NCBI RefSeq assembly: GCF_029227915.1
Contig: NC_079875.1
Location: forward strand, 15,803,001 to 15,867,000
DNA length: 64,000 nucleotides
Direction: 5' to 3'
DNA from: Hydractinia symbiolongicarpus
Lineage: Eukaryota > Cnidaria > Hydrozoa > Anthoathecata > Hydractiniidae
Positions within the stretch are counted from its first letter, which is position 1; every line of letters starts with the position of its first letter. Positions 38,301 to 50,930 of this stretch are shown here, piece after piece. A program made the position numbers and the translations under genes. The notes beneath the pieces were generated by a model. The model was not told the DNA's origin and searched no databases. It saw only the letters and a program-made list of their open reading frames with translations.

Positions 38301-41300
38301 ACGATCTCTATATATAGAAAAGATAAATAAAACAAGTGACAGAATGTTTTAGTTCTAGTTGGGTCTAAGTTTACCTCACCTATTTCTATATCAGTTTAGG
38401 CATGACACATGATGGTCTTGACAATAATTGCAGAGTGCAGTCAGCTGGCTATCCTCATATGATGGCAGCGCAGTGGCCGCAAAGTAATCATGTGCCGCTA
38501 AAATGGTCTTATTGCAGCAAGAAAAAACTGGGTGAATTTTTAGGGTGAGAATAAATTTTCTTATTTGAAACGATTGAATATGAAACTAGAGCTTAATCAA
38601 CATGGGAATTTTTTTTTTCAGTATGGGATAAAAATGTGCATAATGTAAATGTTAACTTGATCACATGCTTTCCCTCCAAAAGTGACATTATCTAAAAAAG
38701 CACATTGGAAAAAAATTCTGATAACGTCATTCAGTATAATATGACGCCGCCATATATTTCCGATCTTGAAGAAAGGCTAGAATATTGGAACATAAACTCT
38801 AAATTAAAAAAGTCTTACAAAAGATTTAGATGCTTAAAATTGGTAAATTAACGCATAAGAAAGGAAGACTTTGGAACTGTTGATAAGGATATTTAAAGAA
38901 AAAAAGTCATACCAAATAGTTTTAACTCTCTCGAAGCTAACTAAAATGATAAAAAGCTACTAAATTTCACGGTACTAGGAAGTTACTAAAGAAAATTATA
39001 AAAGGGTCTTTCCAGAAAGGCTTTTAAGGCCTATTCGAGCCAGGGGTGCACCCCTGGCTCGAATAGGCCTTAAAAAAACTAAAATGTGTTTGAAATTTAC
39101 TTGTAGCTGCTTTGCTGGCGGTTTGCTGCTTCTCTTTCTAATTTTTTTTTTACAAAAGCAACTAAAAAAAAACGTTGCAAGTGGAGAAAAGTGAATTAAC
39201 TAAGACAAAATGATTCTTCAATCTAGATCCTATAAAAGCTATTGTATTCGGGACAAATCACTTGTCGAAGATGCGAACCTATCGAAATTGTCTGGAACAA
39301 TTCCTGGAACATTATACAATGCAGATAGACAGTGTCAACAACAATATGGTGTGATAGCTAAGCATTGCAGAAAATTCAAGGTTCGGGGATATGGATTATT
39401 TTGGTCTTGTTGTGATATACACATATTTCTTTTATAAGTCACCCAGCGTTATGAGTCAAACTAACAAAGTTGCCCTAATCACCTCCACAGTCGGCTCACA
39501 ATAACTTCTTAGGGTTAGTTTGTTAGGAAAAGTGCTTTGCCTGTTTTAGAAAAAGTTTTCCCCGGTCACCAAGATTCAAGATGCTGATTATGTGTTGACC
39601 GAAAAGGGAGTATTTTAAGAAACCGACCTTTAAAGGGTTAAATTTAAAAAAACAAACAAAACCAATTCATCAGCAGTTGTTTTTCATTAACCTACATACT
39701 GCAAAAAAGTAATCAATCAAACCCATAACATTTTACGAAGACACAACATTTTATGACCAATTTTAATGGAAAAAAGCTATAACTTAAGGATTGATTTTTA
39801 AACTCAGTCTGAACTACAAAACACGCTTATTAAGCACTATGTGTAGACGAAAGATAAAAATGCATAAAATTTCTTGGCCTAAATTTGACATAGACGTATT
39901 GTCTTAAAAATAAACTTCAAAAACGATTTAGAAAAGATAAAAATTATCAGTTTTGTAGGGCAATGCAATCCCTTCTTCTTAAAAGTCACCAATAGCAAAT
40001 TCGTTGTGATTTTTTTCCATACATTAACTTCGTTTTCTACACAGACGCTACCTTTGGACCCTTCTTCTTACTTTAATTATTTATAGTCTATCTCGTCAGG
40101 GTTTTACTTCATCAACACAGCTTATTTTCAAAGGTCGGCCCAATTGAAAGTTTCTTAAAAAATCTCGTGAATTTTGTTATATGCCTTTAAACAGGCTGTT
40201 TATTAAAAAAAATACGTGTATATATGGTTTTGCTGAAACGTTTTAGTAATGCCACGATGCCTTACAAATGATCACTTCAGCGTAGCTATTTTTTTACAAC
40301 AGCTACAGGAAGCAAAAATAGACAGGTATAGCGTAAGATCTGGAAAAAAAATAATAAGTATTGAGAAAAGTCGGTTTTCTATCTTTTTGCGCTCTTTATT
40401 TTTAACACAATTTTTTTTTGCAATTTTAAAAAAAGTTAAAGAAAGTCCAAAAAAAATTAAAAAAGAGATTTGTTTCATAATGCATCATTTGCGCTTTAGA
40501 CAACAGGACTACCAACAAACCTCTGCAAACAGCTTTGGTGTGAAATTGAAGGTGAAGATGAATGTGTTTCAAAACTCGATCCTGCAGCCAAGGGAACAGA
40601 ATGTGATGAGGGAAAAGTAAGGACGAACGAACTCTATTTCCATCTCTTTTGAATATCTGCAAAGTTGAGTTTCCTTTTTGAAATGATATCGATTTTTACA
40701 GTGGTGTATGTATGGAAAATGCGTTAACAACACAAACATGCCAGATTCAATCAATGGTGGATGGAGTGATTGGAAAAATTGGACTACTTGTAGTCGCTCC
40801 TGTGGTGTTGGAGTGTCTTACATGGAGCGGACGTGTAACAATCCTTTGTAAGTGACTGACTATTATAATAATTCATCCTAATATGTTTTGCTTTGTTCTT
40901 GCATGCTCTTGCAAAATCTCCTAATTTCACTTTGTTTTTTCTCTTTCTGTAGCACATTCCCTAAAGACGAATTTTATTGCACTGACTTTGTACATGTTTT
41001 TATGTAAATTTAACTTAAGACGTTCTAACAAGGAAGAGAACTAATAATTTTGTATTTTGCATTTTATTTTTATATTTTGTTATAACACTACAACATATAT
41101 ATTCTTCTCTGTATCCTTACGTTAATCTAAAAAAAAAGATATGTTAAGAAAAATCAATCAGCTTAATTAATAGTAAAACATGTTTCAAAAACAATGCATT
41201 TTCTGCCTTTGAACATCTAATGTGAATAGTGATGAAATGGCTGTAAAGTTAATCAAGTACTTTTTCTCATGCGTTAAGTTTTTTACTGCTCTGACATAAA

Positions 41301-44300
41301 GCTCTACTCATTCACGCCTCATCAAGTGAGTGCTCAACCATTTAAATTTTCCTTTTTAGTCCTTCAAATGGTGGCCGTTATTGCATTGGTGATAGTCGAA
41401 ATTATGTTACCTGCAATACTCAGCCGTGTCCTAAACATTCAGTTGATATTCGTCTTCTCCAATGTCAACAGTACAGTAACAAGACGATGAAGTACATTAG
41501 TGTACACAGTGCCACTCAACAATGCGCACTACATTGTCGACCTGCCAATCATTCAATACATTTTTCTATCAAGTTCCAACAGAAAGTGATTGACGGCACA
41601 CCCTGTCGTCATGACCTTTCTGACATCTGCATTGATGGTCGATGTCAAAAATTAGGCTGTGATTTGAAATTAAATTCTAAGCTTCATAAGGATGTATGCG
41701 GTGTTTGCGGAGGGGATGGTGATACATGCAAGCTGGTCGAAGGGGAATTTACCCAGCCATTAGGAAGAGGTATTTTCTAGCTTATTTACTCGCTGATTTG
41801 GTGAACAAGTAAGAAGGTTTTGCACTGCAGTTAATGCATGTGCTATTTTTAGGATATGTAAATGCAGTTGATATACCAAGAGGCGCAAGGAATGTACTCG
41901 TCAAAGAGGTTAAACCATGTGCAAGTTTTCTAGGTAGGACGAATAGGATTAAAATTTTATTATTCTTTAATACGTCTGTCTAAAAGAGTCATATTTACTC
42001 CAAATACGAAGCTTTAAAGAGCCATCATGGAACGTACCATGTGAATGGAAATTGGACGATTGAATTGCCCGGTCGTTATGATATGAATGGAACAGTGGTG
42101 TATTACAGAAGAAGAGGAACACAAGAGTTCTTTTTTACAAAGGGTCCTACAAAAGAAGATATGCAATTCATGGTAAGAGATCTTGGTGATCACAATATTA
42201 CTTTTCTTTTTTAAAAACAGAAACGTGTCCGCATTAGGCAATATCGCAAGTCCTCTAAAATCAATTAAATAACCCTTCATAGTTGACTATCAAAGCAGAT
42301 GCTCAGTCTCTTTCATTCGATTTTCTAAATTTTGTAAAAAATCGTTTGCGTGAAATGCTGTTTGCGTACCCGTTCCATGCCTAAACAATAGTTCTCTATT
42401 CCACATTAAAGAAGCTTTTCTTAATATAAATCTTTTACCAAAGAATTTCCTTTCGTCATTAGGTGTTGTTTCAAGATTTCAATTTCGGCGTCAAATACAG
42501 TTACATATTACCACTTAATAATACAAAAGAAAAGACAGATTCAGAAAGAGAGAAGCACAAGGGTTCATTTGGATGGATGCAAGGGCGTTGGCAAAAATGC
42601 TCAGTTGTTTGCGGAGGGGGTAAGGTGTTTCAATGTTTATAGTTCTTGTCGCCACAACAGTGTGAGAAGCAAGACAATGAATTTTTGTGTCGTACGTCTG
42701 TGTTGAAAGTCGATTATAAGGAACAGCTTTCGAATTACAAGATAATTTCAATATAATATGAGAAAATTTTTTGTCGACCACTATGAACGGACAATGTTAC
42801 ACTGCTATAGAGGTGCAAATAAATATGTTCAGCTCAAGTAACTTTACCAGCCAGATTATTTGTTAGATTTGGAAACCACACATGTGCAAAAAAATCAAAT
42901 ACTGAATGTATCTTCTTGCTTCTGAAACTTTCCGGAATAACAGTAGTAGTATTTTAGGTATCATGAGACGTGGGAAACCAAAATGTCTACACATGCACCA
43001 AAGAAATATAAGCATTGTCAATGATACCCACTGCTCTGGAGCTAAGGTGCCACCTTCACCAGAGAGAACTTGCAATGAGCATACATGCCCTAAAGTGTAA
43101 GTGGCTTGAGGTATTTTTATTTACATTGATGGATACAGACCTGATTAAGAGGCGCAATATGCTAAAAAATCGATTCTGCAGAAAAAAATTCTGCTTCAAA
43201 AGATATTTATAGATGTAAAATTCTCTTACTCCGTAATTCGTTTTCAATTAGTTGGTTTGTGACACCTTGGAGCGAATGCAGTAGTACCTGCGGATTAGGA
43301 CTGAAGAAGAGAAATATTACATGTAAAGAAAGAAAGCCGAATGGATACTGGAAAAATCGACGAAACAAAGATTGCCACTTATCACTAAAACCTGTCTCCA
43401 TCAACACGTGTGTCGAAAAGGCGTGTTACTTAAGCTGGCGAACTAGTGCATGGTCAAAGGTGGACTTTTTTAACATTTTATATTAAACTAATAGCCTTAA
43501 GAATGTCGCTATAGCGCAAAAAGGTCAAGAGCTTTTTTCGTTAGCGCGTTTACACATAAAAAACTATACTCTTTTTAAAGTGCGCACGCCTTAGCAAGAA
43601 ATCTCGTTGTTTGTACTTGAGCACAAAATCCAATCAAATGGGAATGACCCTTAACAGCCGTATTTAGAAACTTTTAACATTAAAATGTTTTTCATTTGTT
43701 TTTTACAGTGCCATGCACCTTGCAAGAAGATTGGAATGAAATACAGAAGCGTCTCATGTCCAATCACAGGAGCTTGTTTACATTCTGCGAAACCTGCCAT
43801 GATGAGAAGATGCAAGTCTTCAAAATGTGACTACCGGTGGGTTGCAGGACCATGGAATCAAGTATAATCAATAATATCTTTTTAACTATACTTACAATCC
43901 TTGGACAAAATACCTTAACATATAGAAGACGATAAAGCTTTGTTTCTTCGAAAATGTTTTTGAACAAAGCTTCTACCCCTATTATAGTCAATGAAGATCT
44001 GAAATTAGTAGATTTTTTGACTTTGCAACATTGATCTGAAATTAAATAAGGAACCTATATTTTGCTAAGGGAGTTTGTTTCACAATTAATGTCTGCGATC
44101 GTCAATGCGTATTATTAAAACAATCCTTTAATGCTTCCTTTCCATATAGTGCTCAAAACCATGCGGCCAAGGTTTTCAAAGAAGAACAGTCAAATGTAGG
44201 GAAGTTAGCTCTTTCATAAAAGTAAAAGGAAGATGTCTCAAGAAGAGACCGCACCATAAAAGAACATGTTATATAAAAAAATGTGATGATGTAGTTCCAA

Positions 44301-44983
44301 CCAAAAGCAATATAGGAAAATCAATGAAAAAGCAGCTAAAGGAAGTTTCGTACAGATTGTATTCACGTATACCACGTGCACCAAGAAGAAAGCGAAAACA
44401 AATGAAAAATTCACTATCTATGGTAATTGGTGCTTTGAAAGAAAAAACAGGTATGTAGTTGTAAAATGATTAAATCTACACTATTGGCTATAATTTTCAG
44501 CTTCTAATTTATCCAACGTTATCCAACCTTACTTTTGGCTTTCTTGTTCACCTAAGATTAGAAGCTTTAAAGGTAAAATGTGATAAACAGCGGCAGATTT
44601 GGGAGGTTTTTTGGGTGTTGCAAAATATCTTTAAAGAAGGGATTAGGCAAAACTGGGGATTTTGATGCGGGCAGCTTATTGGAAAGCAACGCTTTTTAAC
44701 GCCCTGCAGCAGTTAGAATGGTTTAAAATTAACTCTTAAATGCTGATGGAGATACAACTTTATTCTTTATCCGCCCCTGAAAACCACGTACTAAATACTA
44801 TTCTTGTCTATCTTAGCTCTGTTACGGAATGAAAGAGACTGCAAAAGAGACAGTATCACACCACGTGTGTGCAAAATGAAGATAATGTTATCAAAGCTTT
44901 CAAATCAAAAACCATTTTGTGATTATATACACAATAGCATCAGATGTTGCGCGACTTGTAGAAAACGAAAAGCCACATGGTAA
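32386..44983 (+). CDS. ADAMTS metalloproteinase (ADAMTS6/10-like), complete
   Basis: Twenty exons, all phases agreeing: 32386-32515, 33113-33450, 34010-34175, 35416-35666, 36381-36464, 37003-37127, 37481-37630, 38395-38544, 39227-39380, 40500-40616, 40702-40847, 41360-41769, 41853-41933, 42012-42172, 42463-42619, 42958-43096, 43252-43459, 43709-43861, 44150-44450, 44817-44983; 1195 residues. In order: signal peptide; prodomain (LSICDGIKGFISFEGRDYL); zinc-protease domain (IEVFVVVDKEMATFHG, FCEWQ, HEIGHNLGMTHDG, Met-turn region YPHMMAAQW); disintegrin-like part; TSP1 repeat (GWSDWKNWTTCSRSCG); Cys-rich domain (KDVCGVCGGDGDTC); spacer; four more TSP1 repeats; PLAC domain with six Cys. Such enzymes act in extracellular matrix. 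HEIGHN, five TSP1 repeats and PLAC fit ADAMTS6/10. The pro/mature junction shows RKLTRR, a weak furin site. The acceptor of exon 4 is chosen by phase and is the least certain edge. Confidence 0.93.
34504..34590 (+). repeat. Two-unit tandem duplication in ADAMTS intron 3
   Basis: GCGGACCAGCCCTGCC...TGCCGAGATATTGATTAA and GTGGACCAGCCCCATC...TGCCGAGATTTAATCAA are two copies of a ~45-base unit. Confidence 0.7.
35798..36060 (+). mobile_element. tRNA-derived SINE in ADAMTS intron 4
   Basis: An A-box-like TGGCCTTGTGGTTAGGAAG is followed by a tRNA-like arm and GACTTGGTCC. The body shares GCCATGTGAGGAAAA and adjoining CAACCCA with the element at 5.88 kb. Confidence 0.6.
37787..37862 (+). mobile_element. 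tRNA-like SINE core in ADAMTS intron 7
   Basis: ACGTAGTGCAGTGGGTTTGTC (A-box-like), CTCAGCTCTGGGAACGG (anticodon-arm-like) and AGATTAAACCCC (B-box-like) align with the minus-strand cores at 4.3 and 11.2 kb. Confidence 0.6.
37896..38141. mobile_element. Inverted-repeat element, AACCTCG family, long copy
   Basis: AACCTCGTCCTCAGAGCTCTC at the left and CTTTCGGGGCGAGGTT at the right. At 246 bases it is about three times the length of the other copies, so extra sequence has inserted or two elements share ends. It lies in ADAMTS intron 7. Confidence 0.65.
39022..39075. repeat. Perfect 54-bp palindrome in ADAMTS intron 8
   Basis: The sequence from TTTTAAGGCCTATTCGAGCC to its exact complement is symmetric about 39048/39049 (centre GTGCAC). 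There is no loop and no mismatch. It is too long and exact to be chance. Confidence 0.95.
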
Positions 44984-45344
44984 CTCACGAAATTTGGAAC
45001 CTCTTAAATCTCATGTAAAAGTCGCAGAGTTTCAGGAAGATCAGCCGAGCTAACTATTTTTGAGTAAAATAGTACGAAGAAAAGAACTTGTGTTTTCATG
45101 TAGTAGAAAGCACAAAATGTACCGGACAGTAACATAAAAGGGCAACAACAAAGGTTGAAAGATTGCATGAAAAAAGATAAGATGAAAAATTGAATTTTTA
45201 GAAACTAAAATCAAATAGGATTAAGAAACGTTTTTTTTAACAATAGCTTTGAAGAAATATGCGACTTCCAGCCTTTTAAGGGCCTAAAAAGTTCAGTGGA
45301 AACAGAGTTAAAGTATATTTATTTAGCAAGAATTTTGAAAAATA

Positions 45345-45560
45345 AGATGTTATTTTTTATCTCTATATTCTTTTCTCTTGATTGCGATTTCGCGATAACA
45401 TTCATGTGCAAAATAAGTTGGAACTAGATGGCTCCACAAGTAGGAAGGTATTGAAATGATGTTCCCAACATTTTGCAAGCCAATGAAAAGCTCAAATGAC
45501 GCATGCAACGCAACACATTCTGTTTAAAGGGGCTACAAATGGCTGTTGGTTTTCGTCTTT
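45345..45560 (+). repeat. Dispersed repeat, copy 1 (copy 2 at 61.98-62.20 kb)
   Basis: Matching blocks in the same order at both sites: TTCATGTGCAAAATAAGTT / TTCATGTGAAATAAGTT, AAATGATGTTCCCAACATTT / AAATGATGTTCTCAATATTT, then GCAAGCCAATGAAAAGCTCA and GGCGCAT-like, then ATTCTGTTTAAAGGGGCT / ATTCTATTTAAGGGCTT. Family not identified. Confidence 0.75.
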
Positions 45561-46785
45561 AACGACTTCACGAAAGTCAAGCTAATGGCGGTGGAAAAGT
45601 GTTTGATAACTGAGGACAAAGGCAACACTTTAAATCATCTTAAATATTATATTGAGCATCTAAATATAACAAATGGGGTCCCTATGTATGTTGTATATCC
45701 ATGATTTGTTCGATATAAGTACTTATTTTTAACTCAAACTTTTTGATAAAATAAACCTTTAACCTTTTTAACTAGCTAGCTATATCGTTCGAAATTTTGC
45801 ATAAACAAAAAGTTTTTTGTACATAAATCCAACCTAGGCAACAACAATGACTTTAAAATCTAAAGATTTTAAATACCTTCTTAAAGGTAGTCCCATAGCA
45901 TATTTTAACAAATACAGCTCCTTTTGTTGTCTCTATTCCATCGTCAAAAACAAACTTTCGGTTTACTGATATTAATATGTTTTGCAGATTTCTTTTTCCG
46001 CCAAAAAGAATATCGAAGGAAAATTTTTAAAAAAAAAAAATAAAAAAGTAGCAAATTCGTCATAAAAAATTAATCTCCATGATTAGAGGTTGTATATACG
46101 TCTATGTGGTTCTAAAGTTTTTATAAATTCTTGTACCTTTTTAGTGGTCGATTTATTACACGCCATTCTTCGGAAATTGCGGGGATTAAGCTTATTGAAT
46201 CGTTTCGTAACAAAAATGCATGTGCATAAAACATTAAAAACAATTCTTCTGATTAAAATAAATCAAATAAGGTATAAATAAAATATGTTCCACATTTGGG
46301 ATTAAATACCTTATTCGATCGGGAGACTGTGTAAAGCATGACACCAACTTTAAATTTGTGCAGGTGAGTGCTAAATAAGGTATCAGTCACAAATATTGAC
46401 ATATTTTCATGATGACTTGATATCCAAACCTATGCAACTCCTCCGATTGCGTAACCATTTTTTCTTACTTCAACATCTGGAACAACGGAAACACCACAAA
46501 AACAGAATTTTGTGGAATCTGTTAGCCATGAGACCCATCGGAAATCGGAATAGTAGGGTACGAAATATTACACTGAATCGCAAACGACTTTTTTGCGGTC
46601 AGACTACTGAATGAGCTTTTTGAACGGTTTCTTCTATTGTTTATTGGCTATTCTATTATTGACTCACGTGATCAATATAAGGAAATCCTTTCTTTTTTAA
46701 TTTTTGAACGAGAATGGTCTTACTCACCTGATCATACTTATTATTAAGGAGGGTAGATGTGGATGCGTTGGATGTATGCCTTTTG

Positions 46786-47255
46786 ATATTTGGAAGTAAC
46801 TCCATTGATGGTTGAAAGTAACTCAATTGATGGTTGAAAGTAACTCAATTTACAGTTGGAAGTAATTCAATTAATGGTTGGAAGTAACCCAATTGATGGT
46901 TGGAAGTGACTCAATTGAGGGTTGGAAATAATTCAACTGATAGTTGGAAGTAACCCGATTAATGGTTGAATGTAACTCATTGATGGTTGGAAGTAACACA
47001 ATTGAGGAATGGAAGTGACTTATATGCCTGGAAGTAACTCAATTGTTGATTGGAAATAATCTTGATGGTTGGAAGTAACTCCATTGATGGTTGGAAGTAA
47101 TCTAATTAATGGTTGGTACTCAATTAATGGTTGGAAGTAACCCAAATGATGGTTGGAAGTAACTCCATTGATGGTTGAAAGTAACTCAATTAATGGTTGG
47201 AAGTGACTCAACTGATAGTTTAAAGTGAACCAAATAATGGTTGGAAGTGACTCAA
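46786..47255. repeat. Minisatellite, 20-22 bp unit, about 21 copies
   Basis: Variants of GGAAGTAACTCAATTGATG repeat across about 470 bases. Units differ by substitutions and small length changes, so the array is old. ORFs in it only encode the repeat. Confidence 0.92.
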
Positions 47256-47472
47256 TCCGCCCTGGTGCAAATACGGTTAAGCCCAGGGCGTCCTAAGCAA
47301 CTGTAAATATGGTTGCCAACTCCAACAAAGAAGCCTTTATTTATTTTACGAAATATTGAGAAGAGCGTCAAAATTTACATTTTTTATTAAGCGATCGGTA
47401 TTGTCGGCAGCGATTTTGAACTAAGCACCCCTGGTGCTAAATCGAAAATATGCGTTTGCCACACATTAATTG

Positions 47473-47527
47473 AAAATCACGTGACAATTACCACAACAGT
47501 GGCATGTGGTAATTGTCACGTGATTTT
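47473..47527. repeat. Perfect hairpin, 23-bp arms, 9-base loop
   Basis: AAAATCACGTGACAATTACC begins the left arm (47473-47495); the right arm 47505-47527 is its exact complement. Loop ACAGTGGCA. Confidence 0.93.
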
Positions 47528-47837
47528 TGATGGTTATTCTTAAAGGCAGTAATTAAAAAAGTCTCCAGTTGATACACAGTAAAAAAATGTACAAGTCCTA
47601 ACCCAATCAATAGTTAGCAACTTCTTCAAAACGTGCCAGCGTCACAGAAAATGTAGAAGAAAAAGAAAGCAAACCTTTTTCATTATTTTAACACAACTTT
47701 TTTTATTCTCAATAGCTCTCTGCTTGTGGCAATTTTTTGCAGGAACTTTAATGATCAGAGCACTTGCTCCTGTCACTCTCATAAAATATAAAGTTTACAA
47801 AACAACTGTATTCTTTTCCAATAGTTTTTAGTGTAAA

Positions 47838-47911
47838 ACTTCTGTGGTCTAATGGTAAGATTCTTACAGAGAATATATGTAAGAGATCCAGGTTCAATTC
47901 CTGGCAGGAGT
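47838..47911 (+). tRNA. tRNA-like sequence with enlarged anticodon arm
   Basis: The acceptor arms ACTTCTG and CAGGAGT pair in seven positions (one G-T). T8, the D arm GTCT-AATGGTA-AGAT and the T arm CCAGG-TTCAATT-CCTGG are canonical, with good A and B boxes. The anticodon arm CTTAC...GTAAG is 21 bases instead of 17, so no anticodon can be assigned. No TTTT run follows directly. It is a tRNA-like or pseudo-tRNA element paired with the minus-strand one at 51949. Confidence 0.55.
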
Positions 47912-48589
47912 TTATAGGATAGAATCACGTACTTTTTTTATATGACTCTTTCCACATTACATCAAGTCCAAGTATACCAATTCAAAGACAAAGGTGAAGT
48001 CTCTCTTTAGGCAGCATTGATTTATAAAGAGTAAAACTAACTATAAGTAGGATTCGGGTGTCTCAGAAAAAGTTCAAAAATATTAAGTCCTCACTTCTAA
48101 GAAACTTTTGGGGTGAGTGTTAAAACCGCTTAGGTTTCTTGTTACAACCTAAGTAGGAGTCAATTTTTATTGCTTCAGGCAACTTTGCCTTCTGCTTTTC
48201 ACCAGTATACAGCATGGTTACATTATCACAGGACGTTTAGTAGAGGGAAAAGAGTTGTCATAATACGTGAGAGATTTACTGACCCAAATTTAAAAGAAAA
48301 GTACGTTGGATTTAAGGATTAGATTAGGAATTTGTAATTATAAGAGTGAGAAAATAGAATTTTTTACAAAAATATATACAGTACGTAAACTCTTACTTGC
48401 ATTAGTTCTTGAATCGCTTAGTTTAAGCATGTTTTTCTAAAATTCCTTTCTAAAATTGCTTATTCGGACGTTCATAAAAGCAATGTTTAAAGGATTTCTC
48501 AACATATCCGGAAGTTCGGATACCGTACTTGAAGACCGTTGCATCTGTTTCTTTTCGCTTTACAACAATTCTCATGAAATCATCAACAA

Positions 48590-48850
48590 ACTTAAATGTA
48601 TTTGGCGCTTTTTTACTTCTTCTGCTATTTAAAACCTTTTGACAGACGAGATACGAGAAATTTCCATTGTTTTTCTCCCTTTCTTGCCGATCCTTTGAGC
48701 TCGTGTGTGATCACTAACTGTTTTCGATTGACATACAAATTGTGGTCAAGAACCGCTAATAAGACTCTGGCATTCATCACATTGAATCGGATTCCTGTCT
48801 TTTGGATACATATACGAGTTCAGCAATTAATAAAGACTTCGAGGGCCACC
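48590..48850 (-). pseudogene. Possible transposase relic
   Basis: The minus strand reads an open stretch containing RVLLAVLDHNLYVNRKQ and, further on, GEKQWKFLVSRLSKG, then stops. The LDHN-type motif followed by a KxW-type block recalls C-terminal parts of transposon proteins I have seen in cnidarians and molluscs, but I cannot name the family with confidence. Confidence 0.25.
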
Positions 48851-49984
48851 ATGATATGATTTTGTTATGTGTCTATATATTTGAAATTCTTGTATCATTA
48901 ACAACTTTCTCAATAGCATTTGTTTCTTAATTCAATTTTTTTGCCTCCATTTCAATTTTGTTTACAGTATTTTGGGTACTTTTGGTTTACTTTTTCGTAA
49001 ACGAGTGTTTATTGACAGCCACGTAGGCTCCAGGGTTTCCGCACCTCATTGCAATATTTTGCACAGCAAAATAAATGGTTACCGCTCGGCTTGATCCACT
49101 CCTTAATGGTTTTACACTCCTAATAAGATAAGATAAGATATATTTATTTATTTAACGTCAATTTCTATGCATATATAAATATAAAATTTAGCCTCAATAT
49201 TTTTGGAAAAATGCCTAGTGTAAAAAAAAGTTAGTGATTGGTCAGTTTTTTTTTTATCCATTTACCTGTTTGTCTATTTCGAATTGTGGCATCAGCAGAT
49301 AAACTGAATGTATCCAATCGAGTTATTCCAGACAGTTTTTAAAACTTTGTAGCATTAACGGGGATAATCTTTTTCTTTTCTAATGGTATTTGTCGCGATA
49401 ATCTTCTTGGTAATCAGAGATTATCATGTTTAGTATTTTGATTACCTGTTCTTTAGCAGCATATCTGGCTTCTTCTCCAGCGTGTTTGATACTTTTATCG
49501 CACTATTCTTTTACCGACTGGATAACAAGTCCTGTCTGGATGTTATAAAACGTATTTCAAAAATTAATGTTTATTGCGAGCTTAAATTTGACACTGCTCA
49601 TTCGCCTACTTCACAATAAAACCACCTGTCACATCGTTATTGGTCAGTTATGTTCATCAACAAGAAAGCAGTTGTTTTTGGCTGATATTGTAGCAATATG
49701 CGATCATCAAAACATAGTAGACTTACGCGAACTGTTATTCTCCAATAGTATTTCAAGTATTCTGCCTGGCAAATTCAACAACTGTGTTTCTGTAGGTGAA
49801 CTAGTACTCCAACTTCGCAATCTCATTATTGGATGGAACCTTTATGAAAACCGCAAAACATTCATATAGATTTTAGAACAAAATGTAAATGGAACTTTTT
49901 TTTTCTAACTACTTTTTTTTACTATTTTTAACGTCAAATTTTTTACTACTTTCTTACAGAAGATGCACGTGGTGTTTAAAAAGT

Positions 49985-50930
49985 ATTTTAATGTGCTTTT
50001 GCGTGCTTAAGTAAAAAAAATATAGTCGGAGATACTGTAAAATCAGTTTTTTGCTCTAAATAATGGTTTTTTATGTTGTTTTGTGATGTGTGCAGCTTTT
50101 AGCAACAAAAATGTGAAAAATTGGTGCTTTTGCGTCCTTAAATATTTTAATGTGATTTTGCGTCCTTAAATGAAAAAATAATTCGAGATAATGTTTAAAT
50201 GAGTTTTTTAGCTCGAAATAATGGCTTTTTATGTTGTTTTGTGATGTGTGCAAGTTTTAGCAAAAAAAATGTTAAAAATTGGTGTTTTTGCGAGCTTAAA
50301 TATTTAAAGGTGCTTTTGCGTCCTTAATTGTTGAAATAGTCCAGGATACGGTTAAAATCATTTTTTTGCTGATGTGCAGCTTTTAGCATCAAAAATATTA
50401 AAAATTGGTGCTTTTGCGACCTTTAATATTTTAATGTGATTTTGCGTCCTTAAATAAAAAATTAATTGGAGATAAAGTTTAAATCAGTTTTTTGGACGAA
50501 ATAGTGGTTTTTTTGGTGTTTTGTGATGTGCGCCGGTTTTAGCAAGGAAAATGTGATATATTGGTGTTTTTGCGAGCTTAAATATTTTAAGGTACTTTTG
50601 CGTCCATAAATAAAAGAATAATCCGAGATACGGTTTAATTACATTTTTTGCTCCGAATAACGGTTTTTATGTTGTTTTTGCGATGAGCGCATGTTTCAGC
50701 AACAAATATGTGAAAAAGTGGTGGTTTTGCGACCTTAGATATTTTAATGTGATTTTGCGTCTACAAATTAAAAAATAATTCGAGATACAGTTTAAATAAA
50801 TTTTTTTTGCTCCGAATGACGGCTTTTATATTGTTTTTCGATCAGCGCACGTTTCAGCAACAAAAATGTAAAATATTGGTGTTTTTGCGACCATAAAATT
50901 TTAATGTGCGTTTGGGTCTGTAACATGCGA
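49985..50930 (+). repeat. Tandem array, ~157 bp unit, about six copies
   Basis: The anchor GATGTG (later GATGAG, GATCAG) occurs at 50085, 50243, 50371, 50525, 50682 and 50840. Spacing is 158, 128, 154, 157 and 158. Each unit contains TTTTGCGTCCTTAAAT-like blocks and AGCAACAAAAATGT. One unit has a ~30-base deletion. Confidence 0.92.

Noticed and set aside
37003-38544. Venom-type metalloproteinase
   Set aside because: The zinc domain is part of a full ADAMTS with TSP1 repeats, spacer and PLAC domain, which fits a matrix enzyme.
40249-40620. 123-codon ORF
   Set aside because: Frame differs from the real ADAMTS exon 40500-40616, which reads NLCKQLWCEIEGEDEC in another frame; the upstream part is AT-rich intron.
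47020-47211. Minus-strand ORF with repeated LPTINGVTSNHQ-like peptide
   Set aside because: Direct translation of the minisatellite; no start context or conservation of frame across the array.
46786-47255. CRISPR array
   Set aside because: Units are contiguous and degenerate without unique spacers, and the context is eukaryotic.
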